From Saccharicrinis fermentans DSM 9555 = JCM 21142 (GTDB taxonomy: Bacteria > Bacteroidota > Bacteroidia > Bacteroidales > Marinilabiliaceae), in contig NZ_KI912107.1 of NCBI RefSeq assembly GCF_000517085.1, forward strand, positions 2,170,398 through 2,234,397: a stretch of 64,000 nucleotides of DNA, in the 5' to 3' direction. The notes beneath the pieces were generated by a model. That model made no database searches. It was not told where the DNA came from and worked only from the letters and a program-made list of their open reading frames with translations. How positions within the stretch are numbered: the stretch's first letter is position 1; each line of letters starts with the position of its first letter. The position numbers and the translations under genes were made by a program. This document shows positions 29,801 through 44,800 of this stretch, in pieces.

Positions 29801-32800
29801 TTGGTTAAGCGCAGCAAAAAGCACTTCAGGATTATCTGGATGTAAAATTATTCTGTTTACACTGCCACCTTCCGGTATCCAATCATTACTAACATGCCAG
29901 GTATTTCCACCATCCGTTGAGCGATAAACACCATATTCTCCCTTCGTCAAATCTTCACCCGGTCCAGAGTTCGTACCACACGAAATAGGTTTATAGATAG
30001 CCGTGAAGTACATATTATCGGGATTTACCGGATCAATCTTCAAACAATACTGACTAGCTGTTGCTTCCCAAGAACCATTATTGGAATCAAAAATCTGAAC
30101 CACATTATTCCAGGTCTTTCCTCCATCTGTTGTTTTACGTAACCAACCTCTATGTTCCTGGCGCCATGCCAATATAAAAATCGTATTTGGGTCATTCGGA
30201 TGCACAGCTACAGTAGAAACAGAATGAGCACCATGATTACCATTGATATCATGTACTTGTCCTTCAATCTGTGTAACAGCCACTGCATCTTTATCTTCCC
30301 ATTCGCCATTATCAGTAGTTTGCCACAGACCATGTTCACCACTACATAACAAGAGTCGGTCTGGTATACCTGTATTTGAAAGAATAAAACGTCCCGGCAA
30401 ATCACTATCACCTCTTCCTATCCAAGCATTACTTCCAGGAAAAGTCTCATCATCATCAATCTGTTTCCATGATATTCCTCCATCCGTTGACCGCTGTGTT
30501 TGCTGATTAATTCCAATAAATACGTCGCCGTTAGCATTAATGGCCAGATGTCTACAAGCAGAATATGATTCTAATGATTCATCCAATGAAGCCTGTAAAT
30601 GAGCAAACTCAACATTGGGCGTCGTAACCATTCCTTTACTTTCCCAATATGATTGATCGCTTCCCTGCTGCCAATAAGTACCATGCCGAGTGACAATTTT
30701 CCAGGTTTGCCCTCCATCTGCACTCTTCCAAATATCTCCGGGGCCAAATGATTTATCATGGCGCTGATTGGCAAACAAGTAAATTTCATCTTTATTTTTA
30801 GGATTCACAACCAATCGACGGAATACCTGCAAGGTTTGGGTTGGATAATCTTTGGCTGCAATAACACCCTTATCTTTACCCAGCCAATAGGCTACCAATT
30901 TGTTAAAATTATCTCGAAAAGTAGTGTTCGTTATTTGCGTAAAATCCAATCCTAAATTACCCGTAATACTAGTCCATGACTCACCACCATCCATACTTTT
31001 AAAAACGCCACCTTCCGTAGCAATGGTATTCCCACTCTCTTTATATACAGATTGTTCTACCGTATACAATATATACTCTTTAGTCATTGGATTATAATAT
31101 TCCGCCACATCCTTAGGCAGATTATTGGGTAATCCTTGATTACTTGGTTTCCAAGTAACTCCGGCGTCTTTACTCAAGAACATACCTTGTCCTGTAGCAA
31201 TCAGAATTCGATCTGAATTTTCGGGATGCACCATGATTCTTCCCACATCCAAATCGTCCGATATATCGCTTGCTATTTTATCAAATGACACACCTCCATT
31301 ACTAGTTTTCAATATATAACCATAAGCATATATAGGTCGGTGAGTTCCCTGTGGACTAGCTGCAGATCGCCAGTTTCCTTTTACATCCCAGAATCCACCG
31401 GCTCCGATATACCAAGTATCATCATCTGCAGGATCAATGACCACACGGGAGTGTGCATTGTACCATGGACTCTCTGCCCCATGAGGAATAGTATAAACCA
31501 ATTTCCAGGTTCGTCCCATATCATGGGTCACAAAAACCTTGCCTCTACGTTCAATAGCGACGCCAAAGTCAGGATCACGTTTTGAAAATGTCATATCATT
31601 TACACGTTCCAAATCCAATCCATCCCCATCACAATCCTTAATGGTTTGCCATGACTTTCCATTGTCCCATGAACCATAAGCCACATGCATATCAGGCCCC
31701 ATAAACATTACATGCGGGTCTGTAGGATGACACCAGAACTCCTCATTATAACCAGACATACCTGGTCCAAACTGTTTCCACTCTACGATATCACTTGACT
31801 CAACCCTCTGTGTTCTGATGCGCTCCCCAAAAGACAGTTCAGGTTCCGGATATACCTTCCTTAAAATGGCATAACCATCCGAGCCACTTATTTCCCAGGT
31901 ATTACCAAAATCAAAAGTAGGATAGCTTAAAATATCAAGCATCGCATTGTCATCCAGCGAAGAGGCATTAGAATCTGTACCCCCTGAGCTTGCAGCATAA
32001 ACTGAATTGGTGGGGGGAATACCTCCTTTATCACTATGAATATCAACAATGGCAGTTCCTGTGTTTATGCTTCCATAAAAGGCGGTACGATTAATCGTAT
32101 ATGCTCCTCTCGTACATCCAACAATACCTGCACTCCGCCAACTGGCAGTAATACTGGCAGTGCAATAACAATCCTCTACCGTTTTATTATCACCTCCTTC
32201 CCATAAAACACCAACAACTCCTCCTGTCCATCCTCCACTACATTTGATCGTACCACCCAAACTATAACATTTAGATACCATACCACCATCCAATTGTCCA
32301 ACCAACGCTCCAACTTTAGAGCTATTGGGCCATCCACTAACATCTATACTTACATTGATAAGTCCCAACTTTTCCAATGTACCATTAAAGGCTCCAAATA
32401 AACCCGTCCCATTTCTAACCACCTCCGTCTTATCTGCCTCACTATAAACAGGAACCGGTGTAACCGTTAAATTGGAAATAGTTTTTGCATTACCAAAAAA
32501 ATTACCAGTAAAGACAGCGCTTGTAGACCCAATAGGAGTAAAAAGCTCACCCGTCATATCCAAATCATCCGTTAGTATAAAATTTTTACCAGTCCAATGC
32601 GCAGGCGTTTTTGATAAAGTAATCAAATCACTTGTCTTTGCAATTTGAAAAGGATCTTCCACAGTACCTTTTCCACCACTATACGACTGGGCTTTCACCC
32701 CCAAGCAGAATGCAGTAAATATGCATACAAAAAAAACAAATCTAGATTTCATGTGTATATAATTTATTTTTTAATGGTCATATGGAACTCGCCTAGATGA

Positions 32801-35800
32801 ATCATCCTCCTGTGTGAAAAACAATTCCTATGGCTCATTTCATCTTTTAATATAATTTTAAATCATAGGTAAAAGTGATGAAATATTAACAAATGTTAAT
32901 GGAGAAATGGTAGATATAAACGGGGGTTTTTGGGTTATTTACTTGTTTATGAATAGATAGTCTTATTTTTGTCCCGCTCGTCGGACCAAAATTCAAAATA
33001 TTTTTATAATTTTATTATCTTTCTTGCAAACAAAATTCTTTCTTTGGAGGTTTACTCCAAAGAATTCATACACAATGCGAATAAATAAATATTTATAATA
33101 AAGGTAAAAATTATGATTTTAGGAGTATCACAATGGCTTAGTGACAAATTGGGTTGGAACGTCACTTATATACGAATTGCTTTTGTTGTATCTGTTTTAG
33201 CTTTTGGAACAGGATTAGGTCTTTATCTAATTTTATGGTTGGTTAAAGCACTATCAAAATAAACAAATCCTCTATGTCCATAGACATAGAGGATTTTATG
33301 ATATCGTAGGTTACAAGAATAAACTCAACATTTTATATATGCTTAGTCATTCCAATGTTTATCTATTATCTTTTGAATTTCAGGATACTTTTCATCTGTT
33401 TCGTTCAGTTCTTCCCGTTGTCTTTTTAGTTCAACCTTAAGCTTAGCAATCAGTTCTTTGTATTTAGGGTCGTTGTACCTATTATGTAATTCTTGCGGAT
33501 CATTTTTCAAATCATAAAATTCCCAAGCTGCAGGAGTAGTGCGTCCTACACCATTATAGCGATCCGCCCAATAATGCGATTCAAATTCCTCCTTCGGTAG
33601 ATAATGCTTCCCATAATAAAAAATAAGCTTATAATCTTTAGTCCGAATACCAAAATGCGCTGGAACAAAGTGATGAATGATATGCATCCAATATCGATAA
33701 TAAGTTGCTTCTCGCCACTCCGTTTCCTCTTTACCCATCAATGTACTTATAAAACTTTTGCCTTGCATATATTCAGGAGCCTTTCCTCCAGCTAACTCGA
33801 TCATCGTAGGGGCATAATCTGTGTTATTAATTAGCAACGCTGTCTTCTGTTCCTTTTTAATCTGTGCAGGATAATGCACAATAAATGGCATACGCATTGT
33901 TTCTTCGTACATCCACCTCTTATCTGCAAAATCGTGTTCTCCAAGCATCATTCCCTGATCACCAGTATAAATAATAACAGTATTTTCCCATAAACCTTCT
34001 TTCTTCAGATAGGCAAACAAACGTCCTAAATTATCATCAACACCTTTCACACAGCGTAAGTAATCTTTCAAATATTTTTGATAGGCTAAATGAGTACCCA
34101 TTTGTTTATCTTGAACAGTCCCATAAAATAATTTGGTATAACTACTATGGCGGTTATGCTGTGTATTACGGGGTGAGATAGAGGTTCCAATAACATGGCG
34201 AAGACTATCATTGCGTCCACGAGTAGCTTCCGAACCAAAGAAAGGCTGATTATACAGGCTTGCAGGTTCAGGAATCTCAACGTCTGCCAAGTAGTCTTTA
34301 TAACGAGGAGCATATTCAAACATATCATGAGGGGCCTTATAATGATGCATTAAGAAAAAAGGTTTTGATTTATCCAACTTTTCCAGATAGTCAATACTTA
34401 AGTCCGTTATTACATCAGATGAATGTCCTTCGGTCTTTACCAGGTTGTTGGGCCATGTACCTTTTCCTTTTTCTCTAAATACCGGATTAAAATACTTACC
34501 CTGTACCGGCAATACCTTATAATAATCAAAATTTACAGGTTCATTACCCAAGTGCCATTTACCAATGATGGCTGTTGAATAACCCAGCTTTTTCATTTCT
34601 ATGGGGAGATATTGCTTATCCACATCTAAATGATGGTCCAAGTCAAGTACGCCATTGGTTTGAGAATACTGTCCGGATATAATGGAAGCTCTACTGGGTG
34701 AGCAAATGGAATTATTACAAAATGCGTTCTCAAAAAGCATCCCTTCCGAAGCTAACTTATCCAAGTTGGGTGTTGGGTTCAATCTTGCCAAACGCCCACC
34801 ATAAGCGCCTATCGACTGTGAGGTATGGTCATCAGCCATAATGAAAATAATATTAGGTCTTTTGCTTTTTTTAGCATCGCTTTTTACTAGCGGAAGGGTA
34901 GCAACAAGGGCTAGCAATAATATAGTTTGTAACTTCATTTGTATAGTATTATTTAATGTATTCACAAAAATAAAGTAAAGCCATCATATTTTTTTGCACT
35001 TATCCTGCATGTTTTTGTCTGATTACTACTTTATCAACCCTATTTCGGAATCTTTTAAAAATAAATGAAGCTCTTAACCCATATAATCACCGAATACCCC
35101 CACATATTAGAATATTCAAATGCTATTTGCCTAGATCGACCGATTAGAAATCAAACGCTCCAGATATGCAGTTACCTCGTGGTAGATTCTGTAAGACAGT
35201 TCATTTTGAGGCATTGTTTGATAAATAATGTCCATATAACCCTTTTCCTTTAATATTTTAAGCGAAGGCTTAAAGTTTAAATCAAAAACCCACGATAGCT
35301 GCATCACTTTAATATCCAACTGGTTTCTAAGATTTTCCTTGGCTATTTGTTCATGAGCCAATATTTGCGCCAATACCTTGGACGACACCTCTTCACCTTG
35401 CGGCATTTCCCATGTAAGTGCCTGGTTTCTTTCTTTTTCGGGCGTCGTATAATGATCGGTAATGACTTTTAAAATATCCAGTTTATCTGCATCACGTATT
35501 AGTTTAGCAAAAAACAAACTCTCGGAAGAAAGACCTATCGGCACCTTTAGTTTGTTATGATAGCGAATGGCATCCAAAACAATATCCATTTCATTTAAGT
35601 CATCCAGAAATTTATTTTCTTGTAAAACTTCTACAGAATACCTAGCATGATCAACAGACACGGCATCATTAAATGTATTGAATTCAAACAATTGCTTAAA
35701 GCGACCAATATCATGAAACAAACCAATTATAAGCGCTATAAACCTTCTCTCTGATCCAATACCCAACGCATCAGCCAACTGCCCACACACATCAGCTACT

Positions 35801-38800
35801 CTATAAGAATGCTTGTATTTAAGATCAAAATTTACTTTTTGTTCTATGCTAAGTTCGGTGAAAGAATGATAGTATTTATCGAAACTTAAGCGTGCGAGCT
35901 TCATCCTGCTTTCCATAATCGCTCTGTATTAAAAGAACAAAAGTATAAAATTTCACCACCTCATATAATTAAAAAATGTTATAATAAATCAGTAACGTTC
36001 AATTCTAATCACATAAGCAAAGTCGCAAGGTTTCACGCTTGGCATTTTCACTTTCAGTCCAAGTTTAGTTTGCTCCCATTTTGTGTAAAACGAACATCCT
36101 GTGCTGTGTATTTAGGAATTAACTCCCCGCGTTGTTTCCCTTGTCCATGATGACCTGGATGAGTCACTTCAGTCGGGCCTTCTCCAAAAAACACCCATGG
36201 CCTCGTATTACAGATAGCTTCGCCATTAATAGTTAGCCACTTACCCATCGCATATAACTCCTTGGTTATTTCTGGTGCAAAAGAACCATCTGCTTTAGGA
36301 GGCACATTAAGCAACATACGACCATTTTTACTGGTCATATCCACCAAGGTACCTGCATCTTTGGGCTTGTTAACAGGATTATAAAACCATGTAGATTTCC
36401 ACTCAAAATGACGTTGCATATTTAGAATGATCATGATTAGGATCTAAGTAAGTACTATCCTGCCAACTTACTCTACCCCATATACGGCTCCAAAAATCAC
36501 CGGTATGAAATGATGAAATCACCGGACTTAGTTTTATGGGTGACTGTCTGGCAGCCGTAATTAACAAGCATAACCAAACACACAGCTGAAATAACGTTAG
36601 AAATTTGCATAGTTTGTTTATAAATAACAGAGCATGATTATTAACATATAAATATTTACTAAGCTCAAATCCGCTTAATGAATGATATATTTTTTAGATG
36701 ACAATTATTATTCAAAGGTCATATATAACGCGTCCAAATTAATGATTCCCCCGTATGTGAAATAATACCATGACTCGTTTCATCACCAAATATGCCACGA
36801 ATAAATAAAACCACTCGGTTAATAACGATACGAAAAGTAGGGTACAAATTGTTCAGAACACATAATAAGCTTAAAAAACTATAAATATTCTCACAAATTG
36901 ATATAATATTGTAAGAAAGAAAAACAACTGATGATTAAACATGGCAAAAAAAATTTACTTTTTACTGTTGATATATCTGACAACACTTGAATTGAACGCA
37001 AATGAATTCAGACATCTTACCACAATTGAAGGATTATCTCAAAACGATATAAACTGCATTTTTCAGGACAGTAGGGGTTTTATCTGGATTGGTACCAATG
37101 ATGGATTAAACCGATACGATGGTTATCGTTTTAAAATATTTAGAAAACAACCCAGACAAGAAAATGGCCTTTCAGGAAATATTATACAATGCTTAACCGA
37201 AGACAATAATGGTAACCTATGGATTGGAACAAGTGACAATGGCGTTTGCAAATTTGATGTCACCAACAATATTTTTACTTCATATTCAAACACAAGTGAG
37301 AATCCTAATTTATTATATTCAAATCGGATTGTTAGAATAAAGGCCGATCACAATGATAAGGTATGGATAATTAGTCACAATGGGATCAATATAATCAATA
37401 CCCAGACTAATGAAATAATTCCTCTACCCTTTCAAGAAATACACCATCAGCATATTTCAAACCAATCTAGTTATTTAAAAGATATATGCTTTGATAAGAA
37501 AGGAGATGTTTGGTTAGGAACCACACAGGGAATCAGAAAAATAGATCCCTTTACTTATAAAATTGTCAAGTCCTACTTTGGTCCCCAAGGACAAAGAGGA
37601 GCATCCAGAATAATAAACTGGAATAATGATCTGCTCATATTAAATGGCAAAGGAGTTCAGTTATTTAACAAAAGCACCCAAATATTTACACCAATTCTCA
37701 ATGTCACAGGTGGTAAAGCCTTTGAAATAGACAAAGACGGTCAAATATGGATTGCCACCAACGACGGAGTGATATTAGCCACCAAGGTTAAGAAATCGCC
37801 TCTCCGCTACAAGATAAAAAGGTTTTTTAAAAGTATAGAAGAAAAAGGAGGTTTAACCAAGAACATTATAAATGATTTATATATTGACCAATCTGGTTTA
37901 ATATGGGTTGGAACTTTTGGAGGAGGACTCAACGTATATAATGCCAAACGAAAATTATTTAAACATTATAAAAAAAACAGCACAAAAAGTAGTTTATCCC
38001 ACAATAAAATCAGAAGTATTCGTGAAGATAAATATGGAGGACTATGGATAGGAACCGATGGAGGAGCTTTAAACTACCTTCCGTATTCAAAGAAGCAAAA
38101 CTATTCACAGGGCTATATTCACAAAAATTTAAGCGTCGAAAACTTTTCAAGTCATGGATACAGTCTGGCAGAAGACACGGCTAACAACATTATGTGGGTA
38201 GGGACCAGTTTTCCCAACAAAATAATGGCTTTCTCAACCCAAAACGGGCACGAAATAGATATTTCGCAATGGGGTTTTAAAGTTCAAAAATCGGTATTTA
38301 GTATACTAATTGACAGCAATGGCTGCCTATGGTTAGGAACCTATGATGATGGCCTATGGAGAGTAGTCCCTGATGGCAAAGGTCATTTCAAACATGACAA
38401 CTTCCAAAAAGAAGACAAAAATTATTCCTTACCCTCCAATCTTATCAGAAGTCTGATCGAAGATTCCAAAGGAAATATTTGGATAGGAACAGCCAATGGT
38501 TTGGTTAAGATTAAACAAAAACATAAGTACAACCAAGAGCCCAAATTTTTCACCTATCAAAATAATATCAATGATCCCCAGAGTCTGAGTCATGATTATA
38601 TACTTCCTGTATTTGAAAGCACGGAAGGAGATATTTGGATTGGAACCATGGGAGGAGGACTCAACCTATATAAAGAAACACCGGATGGAATAGGTTATTT
38701 TGAAACCTATACAAGCCAGGATGGATTACCTAATAATGTTATAAAAGGCATCCTAGAAGATGATAAAGGGGAACTTTGGATTTCGTCCAATGGTGGTTTA

Positions 38801-41800
38801 ACCAAATTCAACATAAAAAATAAAAAGTTTTTTAACTACGACATCGATGATGGTCTTCAGGACTACGAATTTTCAGAATTAGCCTGTTACAAAAGAAGGA
38901 ATGGAGAAATGATTTTTGGTGGTGTAAAAGGGTTCAATTCATTCTTTCCTGGTCAAATTAGTAGAGACACCTCAGCTACCCAGATAGTATTTACCCAGCT
39001 AGATATATTAAACCAACCCATTGAAATTGGACAGACCGTAAATGGCCGTATCTTGTTAAGCCAAGACATTAATGAGATGCAGGAGTTGCAGCTCAAATAT
39101 GCAGAAAATAGCTTTACAGTATATTACGCCGGCCTACATTATGCAGCCCCACGCAAAAGTCTGTATAAATATATGCTAGAAGGCTTCGATAAAGAGTGGA
39201 TTCTAACCACATCGGATGCCCGGTTTGCCAAATACACAAATTTAAAACCCGGAAACTACACACTGAAAGTACTTGCCTCTAACAGCGATGGAGTATGGAA
39301 TACTGCCCCAAAAACCATCCATATAACAGTCATTGCACCCTGGTGGCTTTCTCAATATGCTTTATTTGCCTATATCGTAACCATTGTTGTACTATTAATA
39401 TTCTTCCGACGTTTCACCTTGATAGGTGTGCAACAAAAAAACCATTTACTGATGGAACGTTTTGAGAAAGAAAAAGTGCAAGAACTCTCTCAGATGAAAC
39501 TAAAATTCTTTACCGACATATCCCATGAATTCCGCACTCCATTAACCTTAATTATTGGCCCCATTGAAAAATTAATACGTGATCAATCCAAGATGTCCAG
39601 CGATAAGATAAAGCATATCCACAACATGATCTATCGCAATGCCAATGTACTACTACGTTTAATTAACCAGCTAATGGACTTTAGGAAGTTTGAGCAAGGA
39701 AAAATGCGATTAAAAGCCAGTGAAACGAACCTGGTTAAGTTTATAAAAGATATTTACACCTCATTTGAAATTTACGCAGATCAAAAACAAATTGATTTTG
39801 AAATATCATTCTCCAACCAAAAAATACTTGTTTGGATTGACCCGGAAAAACTGGAAAAGATAATGTATAATCTTCTATCCAATGCTTTCAAATTCACTCC
39901 CTCAGGAGGTAAAATAAGCATTGACATAAACGAAGATAATAAACAGGTTTACATTTCTGTTTCAGATACCGGTGTGGGGATGGACGCACAAATGAAAAAT
40001 CAGGTATTCGAACGCTTTTATCAGGCAGATAAAATTGAGAACAAAAAGTATGGTAGTACAGGAATTGGATTAGCATATACAAAAGGCTTGGTTGAAATGC
40101 ACAAAGGTCATATAGTCGTGCAAAGCGAAGAAAACAAAGGAACCCAGTTTATCGTTGAACTCCCCAAAGGTAAAGACCATTTAAACAAAAAAGAAATTGT
40201 TGAGAACGGAAGCTTTGAACATATTGAAGATACCATTTGGCTTAACATAAATAAGACTGGCCATCCAGAAAAAAATAGTAAACTGGATACCAACAAGGAA
40301 AAGGAAACTTTGTTAATTGTTGAAGACAATGAAGAACTCAGAAGTTTTATCAAAGAAAGCTTAAGCGATTTATACCATATTATAGATGCCGAGAATGGTG
40401 AAGCAGGATTAGAAAAATGCAGGAACGAAAACCCAGGGTTAATCGTAAGCGACGTGATGATGCCCCAAATGGATGGTTTTGAAATGTGTAAGGCCATTAA
40501 AAAGGATGTAAACATCAGTCATACCCCCATAATATTACTAACTGCAAAAACAAGCAGAGAACATACCATAAAGGGCTACACTCTGGGAGCAGATTCATAC
40601 GTTTCAAAACCCTTTGATTTGGAGGTATTAAAAGCACAAATAGAGAACCTGCTTTCTAAACGCGAAAAACTAAAGAATAACTTCCATAGAAAAATTGAAG
40701 TAAGTCCCTCCGAGATAGCTACTACTTCAATGGATGAGAAATTTTTGGGCAAGATACTACATATCATAGAATCAAAAATAGGTGATTCTGAGCTTACGGT
40801 AGAAAAATTAGCTACTGAATATGGAATATCAAAGGTTGTATTAAACAGAAAACTCAAGGCCTTAACCGGAAAAACGGCCAAAATATTTATCCGTTCTATT
40901 CGCCTAAAACGGGCAGCACAACTACTTTCTACTGGCAGATATTCGGTAGCTGATGTCACCTACGAGGTAGGATTCTCTGATTTGAAATACTTCAGGACCT
41001 GTTTTAAAAATGAAATAGGAGTGTCGCCTTCTGATTATAAAAGACAATATATCAGTGAGGAGAATGATATGAATTAAATTAGCATTACAATGAAAACTTC
41101 ATAAAGTGTATTGAAGCGAAAAAAGGGTTCGACCGTTTTGGCGAACCCTTTTTCTATACTATTTTATCTGTGCTCTTACCAAATAATGGCTCTTTCATCT
41201 TTAGGAATAAACATTTTTGCCTGCTCATCAATATCAAAAGCATCATAAAACGCCTGAATATTAGGCAATGGTCCATTCACCCTATATTTACCCAATGAGT
41301 GCGGATCTGTTTTGGTTCTTCGAATCATTTCCTTTTCTCTAATATTCTGTGCCCAGATATTAGCATACGACAAAAAGAAACGTTCTTTATCATTGAGGCC
41401 GCCAATCATGGGCACTTCTTTATCTTTTATGGCATTCAGGTAGGCGGCATAAGAAATATTCAATCCCCCTAAATCGGCAATATTCTCACCCAAAGTAAAT
41501 TCACCATTGGCAAACAAAGTATCTTTCACTGGAAATTGATTAAACTGCTCAGCCAACACTTTAGTACGGGTCGCAAAATTAGCCGAATCCTTAGGAGACC
41601 ACCAGCTGTTTAAATTTCCATCTTTATCATATTTAGATCCTTGATCGTCGAAACCGTGTGTCATTTCATGACCAATAACAACTCCGATAGCACCATAATT
41701 TACGGCATCGTCACCATCCATATAAAAGAATGGAGGTTGAAGAATGGCTGCCGGGAAAACAATTTCATTAACCGATGGGTTGTAATAAGCATTCACTGTT

Positions 41801-44800
41801 TGGGGAAACATATGCCACTCATCTTTATCCACGGGCTTTCCAATTTTATCCATATCGTAGGCAAAGTCAAATCGATTGGAAGCCAATACATTTTGAACAT
41901 ATGAATCTGGTTTAATTTCCAGCTTGCTATAATCTCTCCATTTACTAGGATATCCTATTTTGACATGGATAGCATTTAATTTTTCTATTGCTGCCACCTT
42001 TGTGTCTTCACTCATCCATTCTGATTGCTCAATACGTTGTTTAAAACCAAGTCTTAAGTTAGCGACCAAAACTTCCATTCTTTTTTTTGCCTTTTCCGGA
42101 AAGAATTTTTGAACAAATAGCTGTCCTATTCCTTCACCCAATGCTCCATTTGTTGCAGTCTGCACTTTTTTCCAACGTGCTTCCATGCTTTGTGTTCCTT
42201 GAATTACTTTACCATAAAATTCAAACCGAGCATTTACAAATGATGAAGATAAATATGGACTTAAAGAACGGATGGTAAGCACTTTCAAATAGTTAGAGAT
42301 CGTCTCTGGAGAATTATTTTTAAGAATCACACCCAATTTCTTAAGGTATTTCACCTGATTCACATTCAGCTCTTGAGGTCGCTCAACTCCTAAACCACTG
42401 AAATAACTCTTCCAATCAAAACCAGGATAATTAGCTTCCAATTCATTTCCTTTTATTTTATTATATGTCAAAAAAGGATCTCTATTTTCCGTTCTGGAAT
42501 AAAAAAGCTTGGCCATGGCATATTCCAATTCAAATATTTGTGTAGAATATAGTTCGGCATTTACTTCATCAACACCCGAAAATGCGAGTATTTTGGCTAT
42601 ATAAGCTCTGTAAGCATCCTGAATTTCTTTAGATGCCTCATCATCCTGAAAATAGTAATCTCTATCTGGCAATCCCAATCCTGTCTGATAAATATCAGCA
42701 ATGGTCATATTACTATTTTTGGGATCTGCACTACTATACATGGCAAAAAACGGATAGATTTGATAGCTATGCAAAAAAGCCACCACCGGCACGATGTCAT
42801 CTATTGTTTTTATGGCACTAATTTTATCCAATAAAAAAGAAATATTCTGTAGCCCTTCCTTTTCTATACTGGCAGTATCCATTCCTGATTTATAAAAATC
42901 ACTAATTTTTTGTGCGATGGAACCAGGTTGATTATCTGCTTGTGTTACTTCTTCAAAGATCGTTTTTAACCGCTCTTTATTATCTTCCTCCAGCGCATCA
43001 AATTTTCCATAACGACTTTTATCATCCGGAATAGGGTTTGCCTTTTTCCAGTGGGTATTGGCATAGGCATTAAAGTCATCCCCTGGAGAAACTTCTGTGT
43101 TTAATAGTTCTGCAGACAGATTTGGGACCTGCAGTTCTTCTTTTTTAGTGGATGGTGTACATCCTGCCAAAACAGCGAGTGTAGCCCAAGCCCAACCTTT
43201 CATTGAAAAATACTTCATTACTAATATTACTTTTATGTTGATGGATTTTTTTAACGCTACAAGATAGTGATAAGTTTTTATTTTAAAGAAGGGGTCCCCA
43301 TTGAAACAAGGACTCTTCCTTTAAAATAACACTTTTTATCATACATTCACACTTTATTCACAGGGGCACGCAAAGCACTTGAGTAATTAAATCTATTATT
43401 GCGCCAATATTTTAAGTCTATCGATTTTACCTTTTCTATTTACAACAACAAGATACACTCCTTTTTCTGGTGCAGTCCATTCATAAGAATCAGCTATTTC
43501 AAACTGATCTACACATTGTCCTGCTAAGTTATAGATACAAACAAGCCCATTTCCATCGCAACAGATATGAACAGAGCCCGAAAACGGATTTGGATATATC
43601 ATTAAATCCAAAGCATCTTCATATAAAAAAGGTAAAGCAGTTAGCGTATTTGATTCAACAAAAGGCACAGCATTGGGACCAACATAAGAGGCATCCAATA
43701 CACCATTACTTATTTCATCTACACCATTGTATTCATCAGCACCCAAATCTCTTAATCCTATCTTAGGCTGCCCTTCACTATCCGCTGTCACATAAACAAA
43801 AGTATTTTCTGTGCTGGCATTAATTGCAGGACTATTACTGGTAAGCTTATAAATTTGTGTAGGCAAAAGAACATCACAATGAGTGGCAGGAGCGCGACAA
43901 TCAGAACGTTCCAATAATGGATCGATGTTACTCGCTTCGTTATCTGCAAATGCAATATCTCCCCAAATTCCTGTACCTGAAATGTAAATAATATTATCCG
44001 CAAAGTGAATATCCGACTCCTTCCCTGACGTTTTAACAGTCACCACCTGATTAGAATTTTGAACAATAATATTATTGGCTATCAAACAGTTGATAGGAGC
44101 TTTTCCCCAGTCATCTCTATAACCGATTTCAATATCAGAAGCGTTATTGACTAGGGTGTTATGCGTAAACTCTAAATTCTCAACCACATAATGCTTAGTT
44201 AAGTCCGACGAATTGGTAACACCTTCATTATAGGCATCTCCACAAGTCAATGTACAAGCCGCATCCCACAGTGAGCCGGTTAATCCTTCAAAATAGTTAT
44301 TAAAGATTTTATGATCCTTACCATACACACGCACACCACCACAACCAATGGTACTACCTTCAAATTCAGCAGTTTTATTTTGTCCTAAGAAGAAATTACC
44401 ACTCACTTCTGTTCTATCCCCATGACGCAACGAAACAGTCCCTAAACATTTTAAAAAAGTATTATTACGAATATAGTTATCACATGACTTCACTGAAATA
44501 ATTTCAGGATCACCGTCACACTCTTCAAAGAGGTTATTCTCAACCGTACAAAAAGCAGCGCTTAACGACAAATCACTCATACCAATACGAATGGTTTCTT
44601 TTTCATTGGTAGCGCGGTTTTGGTTAAACCTAAAGTGATTATGATCAATACGATCGTATTGGGAAACCTGAGGGGTACCTCCATGACTACCGTCTATAAC
44701 CACCCACGCACCCTGGTCATACTTTCCATCAAACAAATTGTGGTCAATCCTATTATGATGACTAACACACTCCGTATTATCCCAACCATCGCCAATTAAA